A stretch of 64,000 bases of DNA from NCBI GenBank assembly GCA_043228905.1, contig JBHGNT010000006.1, forward strand, positions 19,530,001 through 19,594,000, in the 5' to 3' direction. The DNA comes from Azolla caroliniana. Lineage: Eukaryota; Polypodiophyta. A program made the position numbers and the translations under genes. Every line of letters begins with the position of its first letter. The first letter of the stretch is position 1. This document shows, piece by piece, positions 1 through 10,331 of the stretch. The notes under the pieces are model-generated. The model did no database searches. It was not told the origin of the DNA and saw only the letters and a program-made list of their open reading frames with translations.

Positions 1-380
1 GGCAGTCGAGGCTGCAGAAGACGGTTGCGTTGTCAACCACAGAGGCGGAGTACATGGCGGTTGTGGAAGCCGGCAAGGAAATCTTATGGATGAAGGACTT
101 CATCGGAGAGCTCGGTATCCGGCAAGATGAATATCGGCTCTATTACGACAGTCAAAGTGACATCCACCTTGCTAAGAATGCGGCCTACCATTCCCGGACG
201 AAGCATATCCAGCGAAGATATCACTAGATCCGGGAAAGAGTAGATGACCAGGAGTTCGCACTGACGAAGATCCACACGGCCGAGAACGGGTCAGATATGC
301 TGACCAAAGTGCTGATACCCGACAAGTTGGACGCATGCCGGAAGTGGATCGGTCTAGTAAGACACCCCATGCCGGAGTGA
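1..380 (+). pseudogene. Ty1/copia RNase H, 3' end of pol (copy A6, cut by window edge)
   Basis: Translation shows the C-terminal part of a copia RNase H: STTEAEYM, then KEILWMKDFIGELG, YYDSQSDIHLAKN and, after a break, TKIHTAENGSDMLTKVL and a final CRKWIGLVRHPMPE before the stop near 380. An in-frame TAG at 225-227 replaces the Trp codon seen in sister copies at 38.4 kb and 43.2 kb, so the frame is dead. The same family (called A here) occurs again at 3.3, 6.4, 37.4 and 45.5 kb. The enzyme would remove RNA from the RNA-DNA hybrid during reverse transcription. The rest of the element lies left of the window. Confidence 0.9.
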
Positions 381-390
381 AGGGGGAGTT

Positions 391-1009
391 TATTGGGAGA
401 CAGGTCCCTCCGGATGGGAAGGGAGAAAAACAATGCCAGTGAACAAACTCGGCCGAGGCCGAAGCCGTATGATGAGTACCCGGCTACGGAGAGCCGGATG
501 GTGCAGACCCGGTGAGAACCGGATGAGGAGTACCCGGTTACGGAGAGCCGGATGGTGCAGACCCGGTGAGAACCGGATAAGGAGTACCCAGTTACGGAGA
601 GCCGGATGGTGCGAACCCGGTGAGAACCTGATGAGGAGTACCCGGCTACGGAGAGCCGGATGGTGCAGACCCGGTGAGAACCGGATAAGGAGTACCCGGT
701 TACGGAGAGCCGGATGGTGCAGACCCGGTGAGAACCGGATAAGGAGTACCCGGTTACGGAGAGCCGGATGGTGCGAACCCGGTGAGAACCGGATGAGGAG
801 TACCCGGCTACGGAGAGCCGGATGGTGCAGACCCGGTGAGGAATGCTCACCGGATGAAGAGACATATTCGTAAATATTTTTCTGAGAGTCCATCAAGAAT
901 ATATTTGTAAATAGCCGAAAAGTCATATTAGTATAAAAATGACTTAGGGCAAACCTTTTAAACTGTTGTTATTATTTCTTATTTGCGTGAGATCAGAGCG
1001 TGTAACAGT

Positions 1010-1053
<44 letters not shown>

Positions 1054-1321
1054 CGTTGCCTCTGTTGTAACCGCCACCTGTGGCGAAGATCGTGAGCACG
1101 AGGTCGTTGCCTCCGTGAACTCACTGTTGTACATACTAACCTAGTGATAGTTTGCAGCCTGTGGGCTGCCGTGGTTTTTCTCTAGTTTGGGGTTTTTCCA
1201 CGTTAAACATCCTGCATACTCTTCTCTTCCATTGTGTCGTTCTTCGTTTTCGTTTTCTGTGTATGATCCTAAGCTCGGTTGTGGCCGAGCATTGCGTATA
1301 AGGAGCGTTCAGTTCTCGTCA
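391..1321 (+). repeat. 3' LTR of copia copy A6
   Basis: A purine tract (AGTGAAGGGGGAGTT, 376-390) directly precedes this block, as a copia polypurine tract should. The LTR starts TATTGGGAGACAGG (TG mutated to TA) and ends CTCGTCA at 1321, matching the ends of the element at 37451-45538. It contains a 54-bp minisatellite, a TATA region near 930 and a GA microsatellite at about 1013-1051. It lies inside an LTR of family B. The following AGTCA (1322-1326) should be the right half of its 5-bp target duplication. Confidence 0.88.
481..870 (+). repeat. 54-bp minisatellite, seven copies, inside the A6 LTR
   Basis: The string CGGAGAGCCGGATGG recurs at 487, 541, 595, 649, 703, 757 and 811, exactly 54 bp apart. 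The unit is CpG-rich, and because 54 is a multiple of three it opens long spurious reading frames on both strands. The same unit occurs in the LTRs at 37.9, 42.8 and 45.2 kb with different copy numbers. Confidence 0.95.
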
Positions 1322-1585
1322 AGTCATAGAATCATATTCTATGACACATAACTTATGAGCTGTCACATTCCCCATGCTCCATGAGTCTTGCAGTTAATGA
1401 AGAGAGAGGGTGACTACATAAAGCACCCTCCTCCCACCTTGTATAATGTTGTGTCTTTCTCCTTTGTCAATATACTTTTACCTTGCGTATTCCTTGTCTC
1501 TCTCTCACTCTCTCTCTCTCTCTCATACACACACATAACTCATATCTCTTCCGCTTCACAAGAATCCATCTCTTGATTCTTTACA
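1322..1585 (+). repeat. 3' part of a family-B copia LTR
   Basis: The block matches the LTR at 32337-32720 from AGTCATAGAATCATATTC onward, including the TATA-like GACTACATAAAGCACCC, the CT microsatellite (1501-1526) and the end TTCTTTACA at 1585. Its first half must lie left of the window, because copy A6 is inserted in it. No copia interior follows; gypsy pol resumes at once, so this looks like a solo LTR inside gypsy E1. Confidence 0.85.
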
Positions 1586-2596
1586 CAACTATACCGAAGG
1601 GAAGCCAATTTATGTGACTGTAGATACGAGCCCAACTAGAATCGGGTGGTTCATCAACCAAGAAGGAGAAGATAATGCACGGTATGCCATCCGGTTCAGG
1701 GCAAAGGTTCTCAACGAACGACAACAAAGATACGCCCAAGTCAAGCGGGAACTTTGGGGTATTGTGTCGGCAGTGAAGACGAACAAAGACTACCTGATCG
1801 GGTCGGAAGTAATAATTGAGACAGATTGTCTCCCAATCCTCTAGATGATCTCAGGATGTGAGACACCAAATCTAGCTATGCTAAGGTGGATGGCCTATAT
1901 CAAGTCTTTGAACCCAGAGATCTGCCATATTGCAGGGAAGAAGAACGCCATGGCTAACATGTTGTCGAGGGCAAGATTTGAGAATGAAGGTGACATGGTT
2001 TCAAAAGATGAAGACTATTGCCCTATGCCTTGTGGGCTGACAGAACGACACACAGCTCAGTGACAGGGTATATGCCAACAGAGCTTATGTATGGACAGAA
2101 GCCGGTAATGCCCATCAAAAGGACAATCACCTCATGGGTAGCGATACCATGGGAGAACGAGATGAGCCGAGAACAGTTATTAGTGGCACGGATGAGGCAA
2201 TTTGAAAGAAGACCTGAAGATCTAGAAAAAGCGCGAAAGATGATGGAGGCAGCCCAAGTGAAGAACAAAATTCGGTTCAACAAGACGCATCGACTGCATC
2301 CCAAGGAGATCGAAGAAGGAGATTGGGTATTGGTCTACGATAGTAGCCTTGACAATCAACACAATACAACAAGGAGGCTCACAAGAAGATGGTTTGGACC
2401 GTATGTGGTGACAAGTGCCAACAATAATGCCACATACCACCTTGCAGAGCTAGACGGATCAAGGTTGGTTGTACCCATTGCAGGGAAAAGAGTAAAGATT
2501 TTCAAGAAAAGACAAGACGAGGATCCTGACCTCAATCACCTCGACGATGAAGATAATAGGACAGATGTGAATGAGGATGTGGAAGAATTTGATTGA
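1586..2596 (+). pseudogene. Ty3/gypsy pol relic E1 (RNase H and integrase C-terminus)
   Basis: Two in-frame pieces, 1614-1844 and 1845-2063, separated by a TAG, encode a gypsy RNase H: IYVTVDTSPTRIGW, RQQRYAQVKRELWGI, IIETDCLPIL, then CHIAGKKNAMANMLSRA. A shift into another frame (2018-2593) gives the C-terminal integrase region: TGYMPTELMYGQKPVMP, IEEGDWVLVYDSSLDN, RRWFGPYVV. Most of the integrase (zinc finger and catalytic core) is missing between about 2010 and 2040, so a deletion joined RNase H to the integrase tail. The element reads towards its own 3' LTR at 2669. Non-functional. Confidence 0.85.
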
Positions 2597-2789
2597 TCAC
2601 AGTAGCCGAAATCTCGCACACTCTCTTATTGGCACATACCAGAGGACGTGCGGTTTGGTGGGGGTGGATGTCGTGAAGATTTTTGGCAACGGTGTGAAAA
2701 TCATGTGGAACAAACAAAATCGAGAAAGTGTAATGAGCACTCAAACATTTGTAAATAAATAAGACTAAAGCCTAGTAACCTTTGAGTCC

Positions 2790-2845
2790 ATACAAAGTGG
2801 TGCAAGCAAGGCTTGAACCTTGCACCTCCATGATAAGAGCCGAAT
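2790..2845 (-). other. tRNA-like module antisense within the E1 LTR
   Basis: On the minus strand a T-arm-like hairpin occupies 2823-2806: stem GCAAGG, loop TTCAAG, stem CCTTGC. It contains a Pol III B-box-like GGTTCAAGCC and follows GGAGGTGCAAGGTTC, a 15-nt core also found in the C and D LTRs. No complete cloverleaf is visible, so this is not a tRNA gene. Confidence 0.55.
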
Positions 2846-2897
2846 TAACTTTATATTTTCTTTTCATATTCAATATTTCGTAGGAAGCAAACATATA

Positions 2898-3016
2898 AAA
2901 ACCATGGGCACAAAACCATGGTTTTAACCCATGGTTTTAGCCCGTGGTTTTAGCCCATGGTTTCAGCCATGGTTTCATCCCATGGGTTTAGCTATGGGTT
3001 TAGCACATGGTTTTTG
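2898..3016 (+). repeat. Short tandem CCATGGTTT-type repeats in the E1 LTR
   Basis: CCATGGTTTTAACC, CCATGGTTTTAGCC and variants recur about eight times at 14-17 bp spacing just upstream of the TATA box at about 3027. The position suggests a repeated promoter element, but nothing shows binding. Confidence 0.8.
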
Positions 3017-3316
3017 CATGGAGAGACCTATAAAAGCCTATAGTGGGGCTTGTGTAAGGAGCCAAGTGATGTAAGTAAAAAAAAAACTTGTAATCAAAGA
3101 TCTGAGCTATCCTAATGGTGATGTATCTTGTCTCATAAAACTAAAGTCAAGGGTTCAATCTCAATCTCAATCTCAATCTCTCTCTATCTTTTCATCCATC
3201 TATCTATCTATCCATCAATACTTTCTCGCTTACGTTGTTAAAAACATCGAATCCTTCTGGTCCAGGACCCCGGTGGTCCTGCTTCATTTCACGAACACGC
3301 AAGGATTTCTTCGACA

Positions 3317-4971
3317 CCGTACTACCTTCAGTTTTCGGCCAGTTTCCCTCTCGACCCTCGCTTGGAACTCTTTGAAAACGGATAACACATGGTCCTTCAT
3401 TTTCAGCACGGAAGCCCACAACTTCTGGCTAAAGTCGTCTATGAAGGTCACAAAATACTGTGAACCAGCATGCAACTTTGTATCTATGTAGAATACATTC
3501 GTATGCACGAGTTCCAACGACATTTTCTTCCTCATTGGGGGCCTCAATCAGAAGGAGGTTCGATTCGGCTTGCCGGCCAAGCAATATGTGCACTTCCCAA
3601 GTTGCACATTCTTCACCTCCGGAATGACGTTATCCTCTAGAAGCTTTCGCATCCCGTTCTGGCTCATGTGACATAGCCGCTTGTGCCATAACTCACCAAT
3701 TGTATCAGTTGCCACGTTTACTTCCCCTCGGCATAATCAAGCATGCGTCAAGTATAGTGTGTTGACTTTCTGGGCACGAGCGATGATCAAGCTTCCCTTG
3801 CAGAACTTCATAACACCGTTCTAGATGCTACCCGTGTAGCCTTCGTCGTCTAGTAGTCCGGCTGATATCAAGTTCAATCGAACTTCCGGAACATGTCATG
3901 CATGTCTCAACACAAGTCTACACCCGGTTGACGTTGTCAAGCACACATCTCCAATGTCGACAATTTGGCATGCTCCTTCATTTCCCATCTTTACGGATCC
4001 GAGGTCTCCGGCTCTATAAGATGTGAAACATTTCCGGTCGGGGGTTAGGTGGAATGATGCACCCGAATTGACCACCCATGTCGATTCTTCGTCGACAAGG
4101 TTCACTTCATTCTATGCACTGATCAGCAACAATTCCTCCTCACTTGTCACGATTGTCAAGGTGTTCTTGCTGTCCGAAATCTTCTTCGGGTGCACACCGT
4201 CGGCTCCCCCTTTTTCCTTTCGGAAATGTCGGCAATTTTTCTGGAAATGCCCTGGCTTCCCGTAATAGAAGCACCTGGGCCTACCCCTTGACTTCGACCT
4301 CGCTCCGACTTATCTTGATTCTAGGGACATTGAGTTCAGCCTATTCCTCGATTCATGTCACTTTCTGTGACAAGGACCTTTGGGCCAGTATTGGACTCTT
4401 AGTCCTTCCGGCAAGCTTCCTCATTTAGTAAGCTCAACTTCACCTACTCTAGGGATAGATGTTTCCCTTCCTGTCCCGTGTTGCCCAATGTGACAACCAA
4501 CGTTTCCCAGCTGTTTGGAAGGGATCCCCGCAACAATAGTGTTAATACCTCGCCGGCCAGAGGTACTTCTAGAGAGGTGGTTTGATTCATCAGTCCTTGG
4601 AAGGCATTAATGTGCTCTACCATGCTAGAGCCATCTTGAGACCAGAGTCTAACGATTTTTCTGAAAACTGAGACTCTGCTCACGGCGTTCTTGTTTTCAA
4701 ACATCATGTCAATCTTCTTCCAGAGGACATCGGCACTCATCTCTTCATCAAAGTTATTGTATAGACTCATGTCTATAAAACACCTTATATATGTTGCCAC
4801 CTTCAAATGCATGACTTCCCAAGTCGATGCATTGATCTTGTCTACCTTGCTTTTGCTGAATTGCACCGGCAACCACATGTCTTTGCACACCAACATGTCC
4901 CGCATCTTCGACTTCCACACAAAATTGTTGGAGCCAGTAAGTTTGAACATGTCGTCATATGAGTCTTCCAT
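3317..4971 (-). pseudogene. Ty1/copia gag-protease-integrase relic (copy A3)
   Basis: Read on the minus strand from ATG at 4971. Gag: MEDSYDDMFKLTGSNN, WLPVQFSKSKVDKIN, YIRCFIDMSLYNNF, SSMVEHINAFQGLMNQT, LLLRGSLPNSWETLV. After frameshifts come a CX2CX4HX4C-like knuckle near 4230-4270, a protease piece WVVNSGASFHLTPDRK (Asp-Ser-Gly now Asn-Ser-Gly, so probably dead), a pre-integrase region near 3660-3700, and the start of the integrase core (ELVHTNVFYIDTK, YFVTFIDDFSQKLW). The sequence stops at 3317 where gypsy E1 enters; RT, RNase H and the 3' LTR should lie left of the window. Confidence 0.85.
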
Positions 4972-4972
4972 C

Positions 4973-4984
4973 GCTCTGATACCA
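4973..4984 (-). promoter_or_regulatory. Primer binding site of copia A3
   Basis: Minus strand reads TGGTATCAGAGC, the usual plant copia primer site complementary to the initiator Met-tRNA 3' end, three bases from the LTR end and immediately before the gag ATG at 4971. Confidence 0.85.
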
Positions 4985-4987
4985 CTT

Positions 4988-5545
4988 TGTGAGAATCGAG
5001 ACTGGCCACAACCAGTTCTACTTCGAATGTTCAGGTGCAAAAACGAGATAGATAGTACACAGATAGAAAAACGTGAAGGCAAAAAATAAGTATAGAGACA
5101 CAAGATGTTTTACGTGGAAAACCCGAAAGGGAAAAACCATGGGGGTCCACAAACCCCAAGAAATAGATCATTATGTAAAGAGACGAGTACAAAGAGACTC
5201 GTAGGCACCGACCTTGAGCTCGTTCTCATCTAACAAATGGCGGCAGAGTTACTACTCTCTCACTCACTCATAGTTACAGAGGCAACTAATCACTATAACT
5301 TGTTCAACTATAATGATCAACACCCTCTTAAAGTTTGTCCTAGTTGTTTATATACTAAAACAACTTTTTGCCTATTTACAAGTATAACCCACAAGGGGCA
5401 CATCTGGACTATTTATAAATATAGTCTTTCGAATTCTCAATTGAATCGATTTTTTATTACGATTTTAGCCTCGGCCGAATTACCCATGTGTCCTCGATTC
5501 GGTTCGTTCTCTTCTTCCCATCCGGAGAGACCTATTTTCCCAACA
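4988..5545 (-). repeat. 5' LTR of copia A3
   Basis: On the plus strand the block starts TGTGAGAATCGAG and ends TTTTCCCAACA. It carries the conserved U5 motif (TTTACGTGGAAAAC near 5108-5121) and a TATA region in a perfect 8-bp palindrome at 5342-5365 (AGTTGTTT / AAACAACT). It interrupts gypsy E2 reverse transcriptase. Confidence 0.85.
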
Positions 5546-6420
5546 AAAGACAACCCCAAAAAGCTTCCAAAAGAGTTATCGTCGAGATATTCTCATAGTT
5601 TATTCCAAATTTTATGCGAGTATTTCTCAATGACTTTGCGTTGTTCGGAAAGATCATTGATCACATGCATTGGCTGGTACAAATCCTCACAAGATGTCGA
5701 GAAACATGTTTAAGCCTAAATCCAGCCAAGTGTGCTTTTGTTATATCAAGGAGGATGTTGCTAGGACATATTGTTAGCAAAGATAGAATTGTTGTTGACC
5801 CAACAAAAGTAGTGGCAATAATGGAAGCACCAAGTCCAAATATTGCTAACTTTTACTAGATCAGTTGTCTTTGTTGTACTTGTTAAGTAAAGTTGAACTA
5901 ATAAGCAAGCTAGCATGGTGGATGCTGCTCTTGAAAGAGTTCGAGTTTACAATAATCCACACATCAGGAGTCTTGCATGCAACAACAAACTATCTGTCAA
6001 GAATCAAAACAAGAGAAGTGACAACAGAAGTACTAGACGACTTCCCATATGATGACATTTTGATGTTGGAAAACGTCGAAGAAATAAGGATTAAAGGACT
6101 AGATGTCTGGTACAAGGAGATCAAGTACTTCCTCACTCAAGGAATTCCACCACCAGGTTTGAAAAGAGATTAGAGGAAGCGACTTGCATTGTGTAGTCGA
6201 AATTCAGTATCATCCATGATGCTCTATACAACCAAGGAGCGGACGCAACATGGAGAAGATTTCTAGGAGCATGAGAAGCTCAACATCCTCAAGGAAGCTC
6301 ACGAAGGAGTGGCGAGCAGACACTACTCTAGTGAGGTGTGGCATATGGTGGCCAACCAAATCCAAGGATGTGCACCCGTACTCAAAAAAAATACGGTGTC
6401 TGCCAATGGCTAGGCTACCT
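5546..6420 (+). pseudogene. Ty3/gypsy pol relic E2, part 1 (RT, RNase H, integrase zinc region)
   Basis: RT tail: FLNDFALFGKIIDHMHWL, CLSLNPAKCAFVISR, MLLGHIVSKDRIVVDP (5623-5850). The frame then breaks and a joined RNase H end follows from 5865: LAWWMLLLKEFEFTII, SGVLHATTNYLSRI. Another frame near 6270-6345 reads LKEAHEGVAGRHYSSEVW, an integrase HHCC region. RT and RNase H are joined by a deletion of the intervening connection domain. Upstream E2 sequence lies left of the window beyond A3. The relic continues at 10908 after copia A4. Dead. Confidence 0.82.
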
Positions 6421-6636
6421 TGTGTGGAATTGCACTCGACCACAACCGAGACTCAAACAATAGAAGAGACAACGCAGGATGTTTATGTGGAGAACCCTAA
6501 CAAGGGAAAAAACCACGGGATCCCCCAAACTCCAACTATCACTATATGAGAAAGGAGGTACAACAGGAGACTCAGAGGCAATGACCTCGAGCTCTATGTC
6601 TTCACCATCTAGCGGTTACAACAAAAACTCATTCTG

Positions 6637-6699
<63 letters not shown>

Positions 6700-6972
6700 A
6701 CAACAAAATGATAATGACCAACAACCACCTATACTAAAATGATTTCCCTAAGTCATATTTATACTTATATGACTTTAGGACTATTTACAATTATAGCCAT
6801 GATAGACCCATTAGAAACATATTTACATATGTGTCCCTATTTCCAGTTCACACCGAATCTATCCGATCCGGCTTCTGGATCCCATTCGGATCCGGTTCCT
6901 GCATCTAGTTCATCCAATCCGGTCCTCTTGATCCTCATTTAGATCCCATCCGGAGGAACCGAAATCCCAACA
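6421..6972 (-). repeat. 3' LTR of copia A4
   Basis: Plus-strand ends are TGTGTGGAATTGC and GAAATCCCAACA, followed by ATCTCCCCCTTCACTTC, the complement of the polypurine tract. It includes the GTTTATGTGGAGAACC U5 motif, a CT microsatellite (about 6638-6693) and the TATA palindrome AAGTCATAT / ATATGACTT. Flanks TACCT (6416-6420) and TATCT (10903-10907) are a 5-bp target duplication with one mismatch. Confidence 0.85.
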
Positions 6973-7030
6973 ATCTCCCCCTTCACTTCGGCATGGGATG
7001 TCTCGTTAGTCTGATTCGTCTCCAGCATGC

Positions 7031-8395
7031 TGTCGTGAGAATCCGTCACTATGTGCGGATCGTGAGGCGGAACCACCGGGGTTCTGGACTAGAAGGATTT
7101 AGTGCAACACGTACAACACAAGCAAGTTTTAAGCATAAGACAAGTGGGAGAGACAAATCATTCCTTTATTGCAAAAGAAAATCGATTCTTTATAATTTCA
7201 AATTTGTGTTACAATGGGTTGGGTATGGAAATGAGAGATTAATTTTACAAAGAAAGGAGCCAACAACCATGCAAGGAGTGCTCTGATATGAATACGAGAG
7301 ATCATTTTTGACCAGAAAGATCAAGTCCCCAAAGCTAGGAGTTTGATATCAATATGTGAGATAATTTGTTTCTCGAAAACCCAGAGGGAAGAAGAAGGAA
7401 GAGGGGGGGGAGGAAATGGGACATATATCCAGCTCCTCGTTGATCCTCCTTCTCAATGTTACTTTGAATGCCCACTTTTAGTTGGATGGCCTCTATTTTT
7501 AGTTGCATGGCCTCTGCTTTTAGTTGCATGCTTCCATTTTTAGATGCATGCCTTTTTCTTTTAGTTGCATGGCCTTGGCTTTTGGTTGCATGTGATTGTC
7601 CGTATAATTCGGCCAAATGACACAATCATCCATAAAGTTTAACCCGTGTGCAATCCGTACGTGCGTCGCAACCAAACCGTAGACGTGTTCGCACGCAAAA
7701 GTCCCGACCGCACCGTAGTGTACGCATCCGCGTGCAAAATTCTCGACCGTGCCATAGTGTACGCATCCATAAAGTTTAACCCGTGCGCAATCCGTACGTG
7801 CATCGCAACCAAACCGTAGACGTGTTCGCACGCAAAAGTCCCGACCGCGCCGTAGTGTACGCATCCACGCGCGCGCGCGTCCAACCCGCACCGTGTACGC
7901 ATCCGCGCGCAAAATTCTTGACCACGCCATAGTGTACGCATCCACGCATATGCGCGTGCACACACACGCGTCCGCACATACGCATCCGTCCAAAACGTCC
8001 ACGCATACACCCGAAACTTGCACACGTGTATACATCCGAAGACGTACATGCACTCACGCATACACCCGAAGCGTGCACACCACATAGTGTAGCCCAAGTC
8101 ACCTTGAACATTCTATGCTCCACACATTGATAAAATGAATATGTTTTGGTTTCCCTTATATATTCTGGGTTCCAATGTTGTCCTATCTATGTGGGATATC
8201 TCACAGTTTTGTCTTTTCTTTTCTTTTCTTCAAACTTCACACTCACATAACTTGATACTTGTTTATCCGTTTTATGCGTAGTAAAATACGCTATGAAGCT
8301 CTTGAACACATCTATCTTTCCATATCCATATATTAAGCTAATCGTAAATAATTATTTTACTAGTTTTCATATCGTGTGTGAAAAACCACACGACA
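7031..8395 (-). repeat. Solo LTR of the C/E1-type gypsy group
   Basis: Starts TGTCGTGAGAATCCGTC and ends CCACACGACA, matching the ends of the element-C LTRs. ATGC flanks it on both sides (7027-7030 and 8396-8399), a 4-bp target duplication, and RNase H of copia A4 resumes directly after it. Like the C LTRs it has the string AGTCACCTTGAAC, a TATA-like stretch (near 8155, minus strand) and a CpG-rich tract. No interior remains, so LTR-LTR recombination probably removed it. I do not see the tRNA-like module here. Confidence 0.85.
7630..8090. repeat. CpG-rich tandem duplication inside the solo LTR
   Basis: AAAGTTTAACCCGTG begins two blocks about 133 bp apart (7635 and 7768) that share CAATCCGTACGTGC, GTAGACGTGTTCGCACGC and CCGTAGTGTACGCATCC. 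A third, degenerate array of ACGCATCC units runs to about 8090. CpG is very frequent here and rare in the surrounding AT-rich DNA. Long open frames on the minus strand come from the repeats and are not genes. Confidence 0.85.
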
Positions 8396-10316
8396 ATGCG
8401 TCAAGCTTGTCGGTTGAAAGCACCTTGGTTAACATGTCCGACGCGTTCTCCTCCGTGTGGATCTTCGTCAGCACGAAGTCTTGATCTTTTACTCTCTCCC
8501 GTATCCAGTGGTACCTGTGTTGGATGTGTTTCGTCCAGGAATGGTAGGTCGCATTCTTCGCAAGGAGGATGACACTTTGACTGTCACAATAGAGCCGGAA
8601 TTCCTCCTACCAGATCCCTAGTTCTCCAATGAAGTCCTTCATTCAGATTATCTCCTTGCCAGCTTGCACCACTGCTATGTACTCTACATCCGTCGTTGAC
8701 AGTGCAACAGACTTCTGCAGCCTCGACCGCCACAATACGGCTCCCCTTGCATAAGTCATGACATAACCGAATGTAGACCGGTTGGTGTCCGCATCAGCCG
8801 ACATATCCAAGTCTATGAATCCATCGAGTTGGGGTTTACCTGAGCCGAACCAGAGGCACAGGTTCAATGTGCCTTTCAAGTACTAGAGGATTCACTTGAC
8901 GGCTAGCCAATGTTCTCTTCTCGGATTGCTCATGAACCGGCTGACTACTCCGATAGCATATCCAATATCTGACCAGGTGCACACCATTGCATGCATTAAG
9001 CCTCTGACGGCAAAGGTATATGGTATCTTCATCATATCCAACTTCTCTGCCTTCGTCTTTGGGCTTTGCTTTCCGGACAGCTTGCAATTTGCCGAAATTG
9101 TCGATCCAACCGGCTTTGCATCCGACATGTTGAATCTTTGAAGCACCTTTGTCACGTACTTCTCCTGTGACAGCCACAACAGCTTCTTCGACCAGTCACG
9201 GATTATGTGCATCCCCAATATCTATCTCACCGGACCCAACTCTTTCATTGAGAAGGTCTGGTTTAGGGCCTTCTTCAACATTCAGATCTTGATTTGGTCT
9301 CGTCCGACGATCAACATGTCATCCACGTATAGAAGGAGTATCAGGAAATCGCCTCCGCCGAATTTCTTCACAAATACGCAATGATCGACTTATGTCTTGT
9401 GGTAGCCATGGTCGGTCATGAAAGAATCAAACTTCTAATACCATTACCGGGGAGATTGGTTCAATCCATATAACCACTTCTTCAACCGGCATACCAGGTG
9501 CTCCTTCCCTTTCTTCACAAATCCTTCCAGTCGTTGCATGTAGGTACTATAGGTTCCTTTCTCTTTCCGGAAATGCCGACAGTTCTTCTGGAAGTGCCCT
9601 GGCTTCCCACAATAGAAGCAAGTAGGCCTCCCCCTTGACTTTGACCTCGTCCCCAACTTGTCCCAGTTTTGGGGACTCTGATACCGGCCTCTTCCCCGGT
9701 TGTGGTCATCTTCCATGACCAAGGCCTTTGGATCGGTTCCGGACTCTTGATCCTTCCGGCGAGCTTGATTTTATCCTTGCTAGGGACAATTGCTTTCCTT
9801 CCAGCTTGGCGTTGCCCAACATGACAATTAACGTCTCCCAACTATCCGGGAGGGAACCGGGCAGGAGCAATGCGAGTACCTCATTGGCGAGAGGTACTTC
9901 CAACGAGGTTGCCTGGTGTATTAGCCCCTGGAAGGCATTCATGTGCTCCGCCATACTGGAGCCATCTTGGTACCAGACCCTCACTAGCTTCCGGAATACC
10001 GAAACCTGATTAACAGCATTCTTATTCTGGAACATGATGTTGATCTTCTCCTAGAGTTCATGAGGCTTGCTCTCTTCATTGAAGTTGTTGTACAGGCTCA
10101 TGTCGATGAAACACCGGATGTATGTCGTTGTCTTCATGTGCATCACCTCCCACACTCTGGTGTCGATCTTATCCGGTCTCTTGTCCCCGAATTGAACCGG
10201 CAACCAAAGATCTTTAACCACCAGCATATCCCTCATCTTCAACTTCCACACTGAGTAGTTGGAGCCGATGAGCTGGAACATGCCGCTGAACGATTCTTCC
10301 ATTTCCTATGTTGTTT

Positions 10317-10328
10317 GCTCTAATACCA
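10317..10328 (-). promoter_or_regulatory. Primer binding site of copia A4
   Basis: Minus strand TGGTATTAGAGC, one base from the A1/A3 form and equal to that of element B, three bases from the 5' LTR. Confidence 0.8.
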
Positions 10329-10331
10329 GTT

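Larger units (their letters stand above)
2669..3316 (+). repeat. 3' LTR of gypsy E1
   Basis: A purine-rich tract (2644-2668, ending GGTGGGGGTGGA) precedes TGTCGTGAAGATTTTTGGC; the block ends GGATTTCTTCGACA at 3316. Both ends match the LTRs of gag-only element C (52404 and 58763). A TATA box (CTATAAAAGC) lies near 3027-3036 and a CCGGTGGTCC motif near the end. The next bases are integrase sequence of copia A3, so E1 is inserted in A3, with CCGT (3317-3320) as the expected right target copy. Confidence 0.8.
6973..10302 (-). pseudogene. Ty1/copia interior A4, gag fused to RT by internal deletion
   Basis: From ATG at 10302 (MEESFSGMFQLIGSNY) gag runs through WLPVQFGDKRPDKID, YIRCFIDMSLYNNFNEE and SSMAEHMNAFQGLIHQA to a zinc knuckle CFYCGKPGHFQKNC (about 9600). 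About 20 residues later the frame jumps straight to RT sequence, YMQRLEGFVKKGKEHLVC, so protease, integrase and the N-terminal half of RT are deleted. RT and RNase H continue through shifted frames (VTKVLQRFNMSDAKP, YTFAVRGLMHAMVCT, STFGYVMTYARGAV) to about 8396, then a solo LTR (7031-8395) splits the RNase H; its last codons are at 6973-7030. Many stops. Confidence 0.85.

Noticed and set aside
481-870. Possible CRISPR array from regular repeats
   Set aside because: Units are contiguous without unique spacers, and the setting is a plant LTR.
390-926. Long open frames on both strands, Arg/Gly/Trp-rich or Ser/Gly-rich
   Set aside because: They come from the 54-bp LTR repeat, whose length is a multiple of three; the same artefacts appear at 37.9, 42.8 and 45.2 kb.
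7520-8123. Three overlapping minus-strand frames of 115-177 codons
   Set aside because: Cys/Arg/Val-rich translations of the CpG-rich repeat, with no domain and in overlapping frames.
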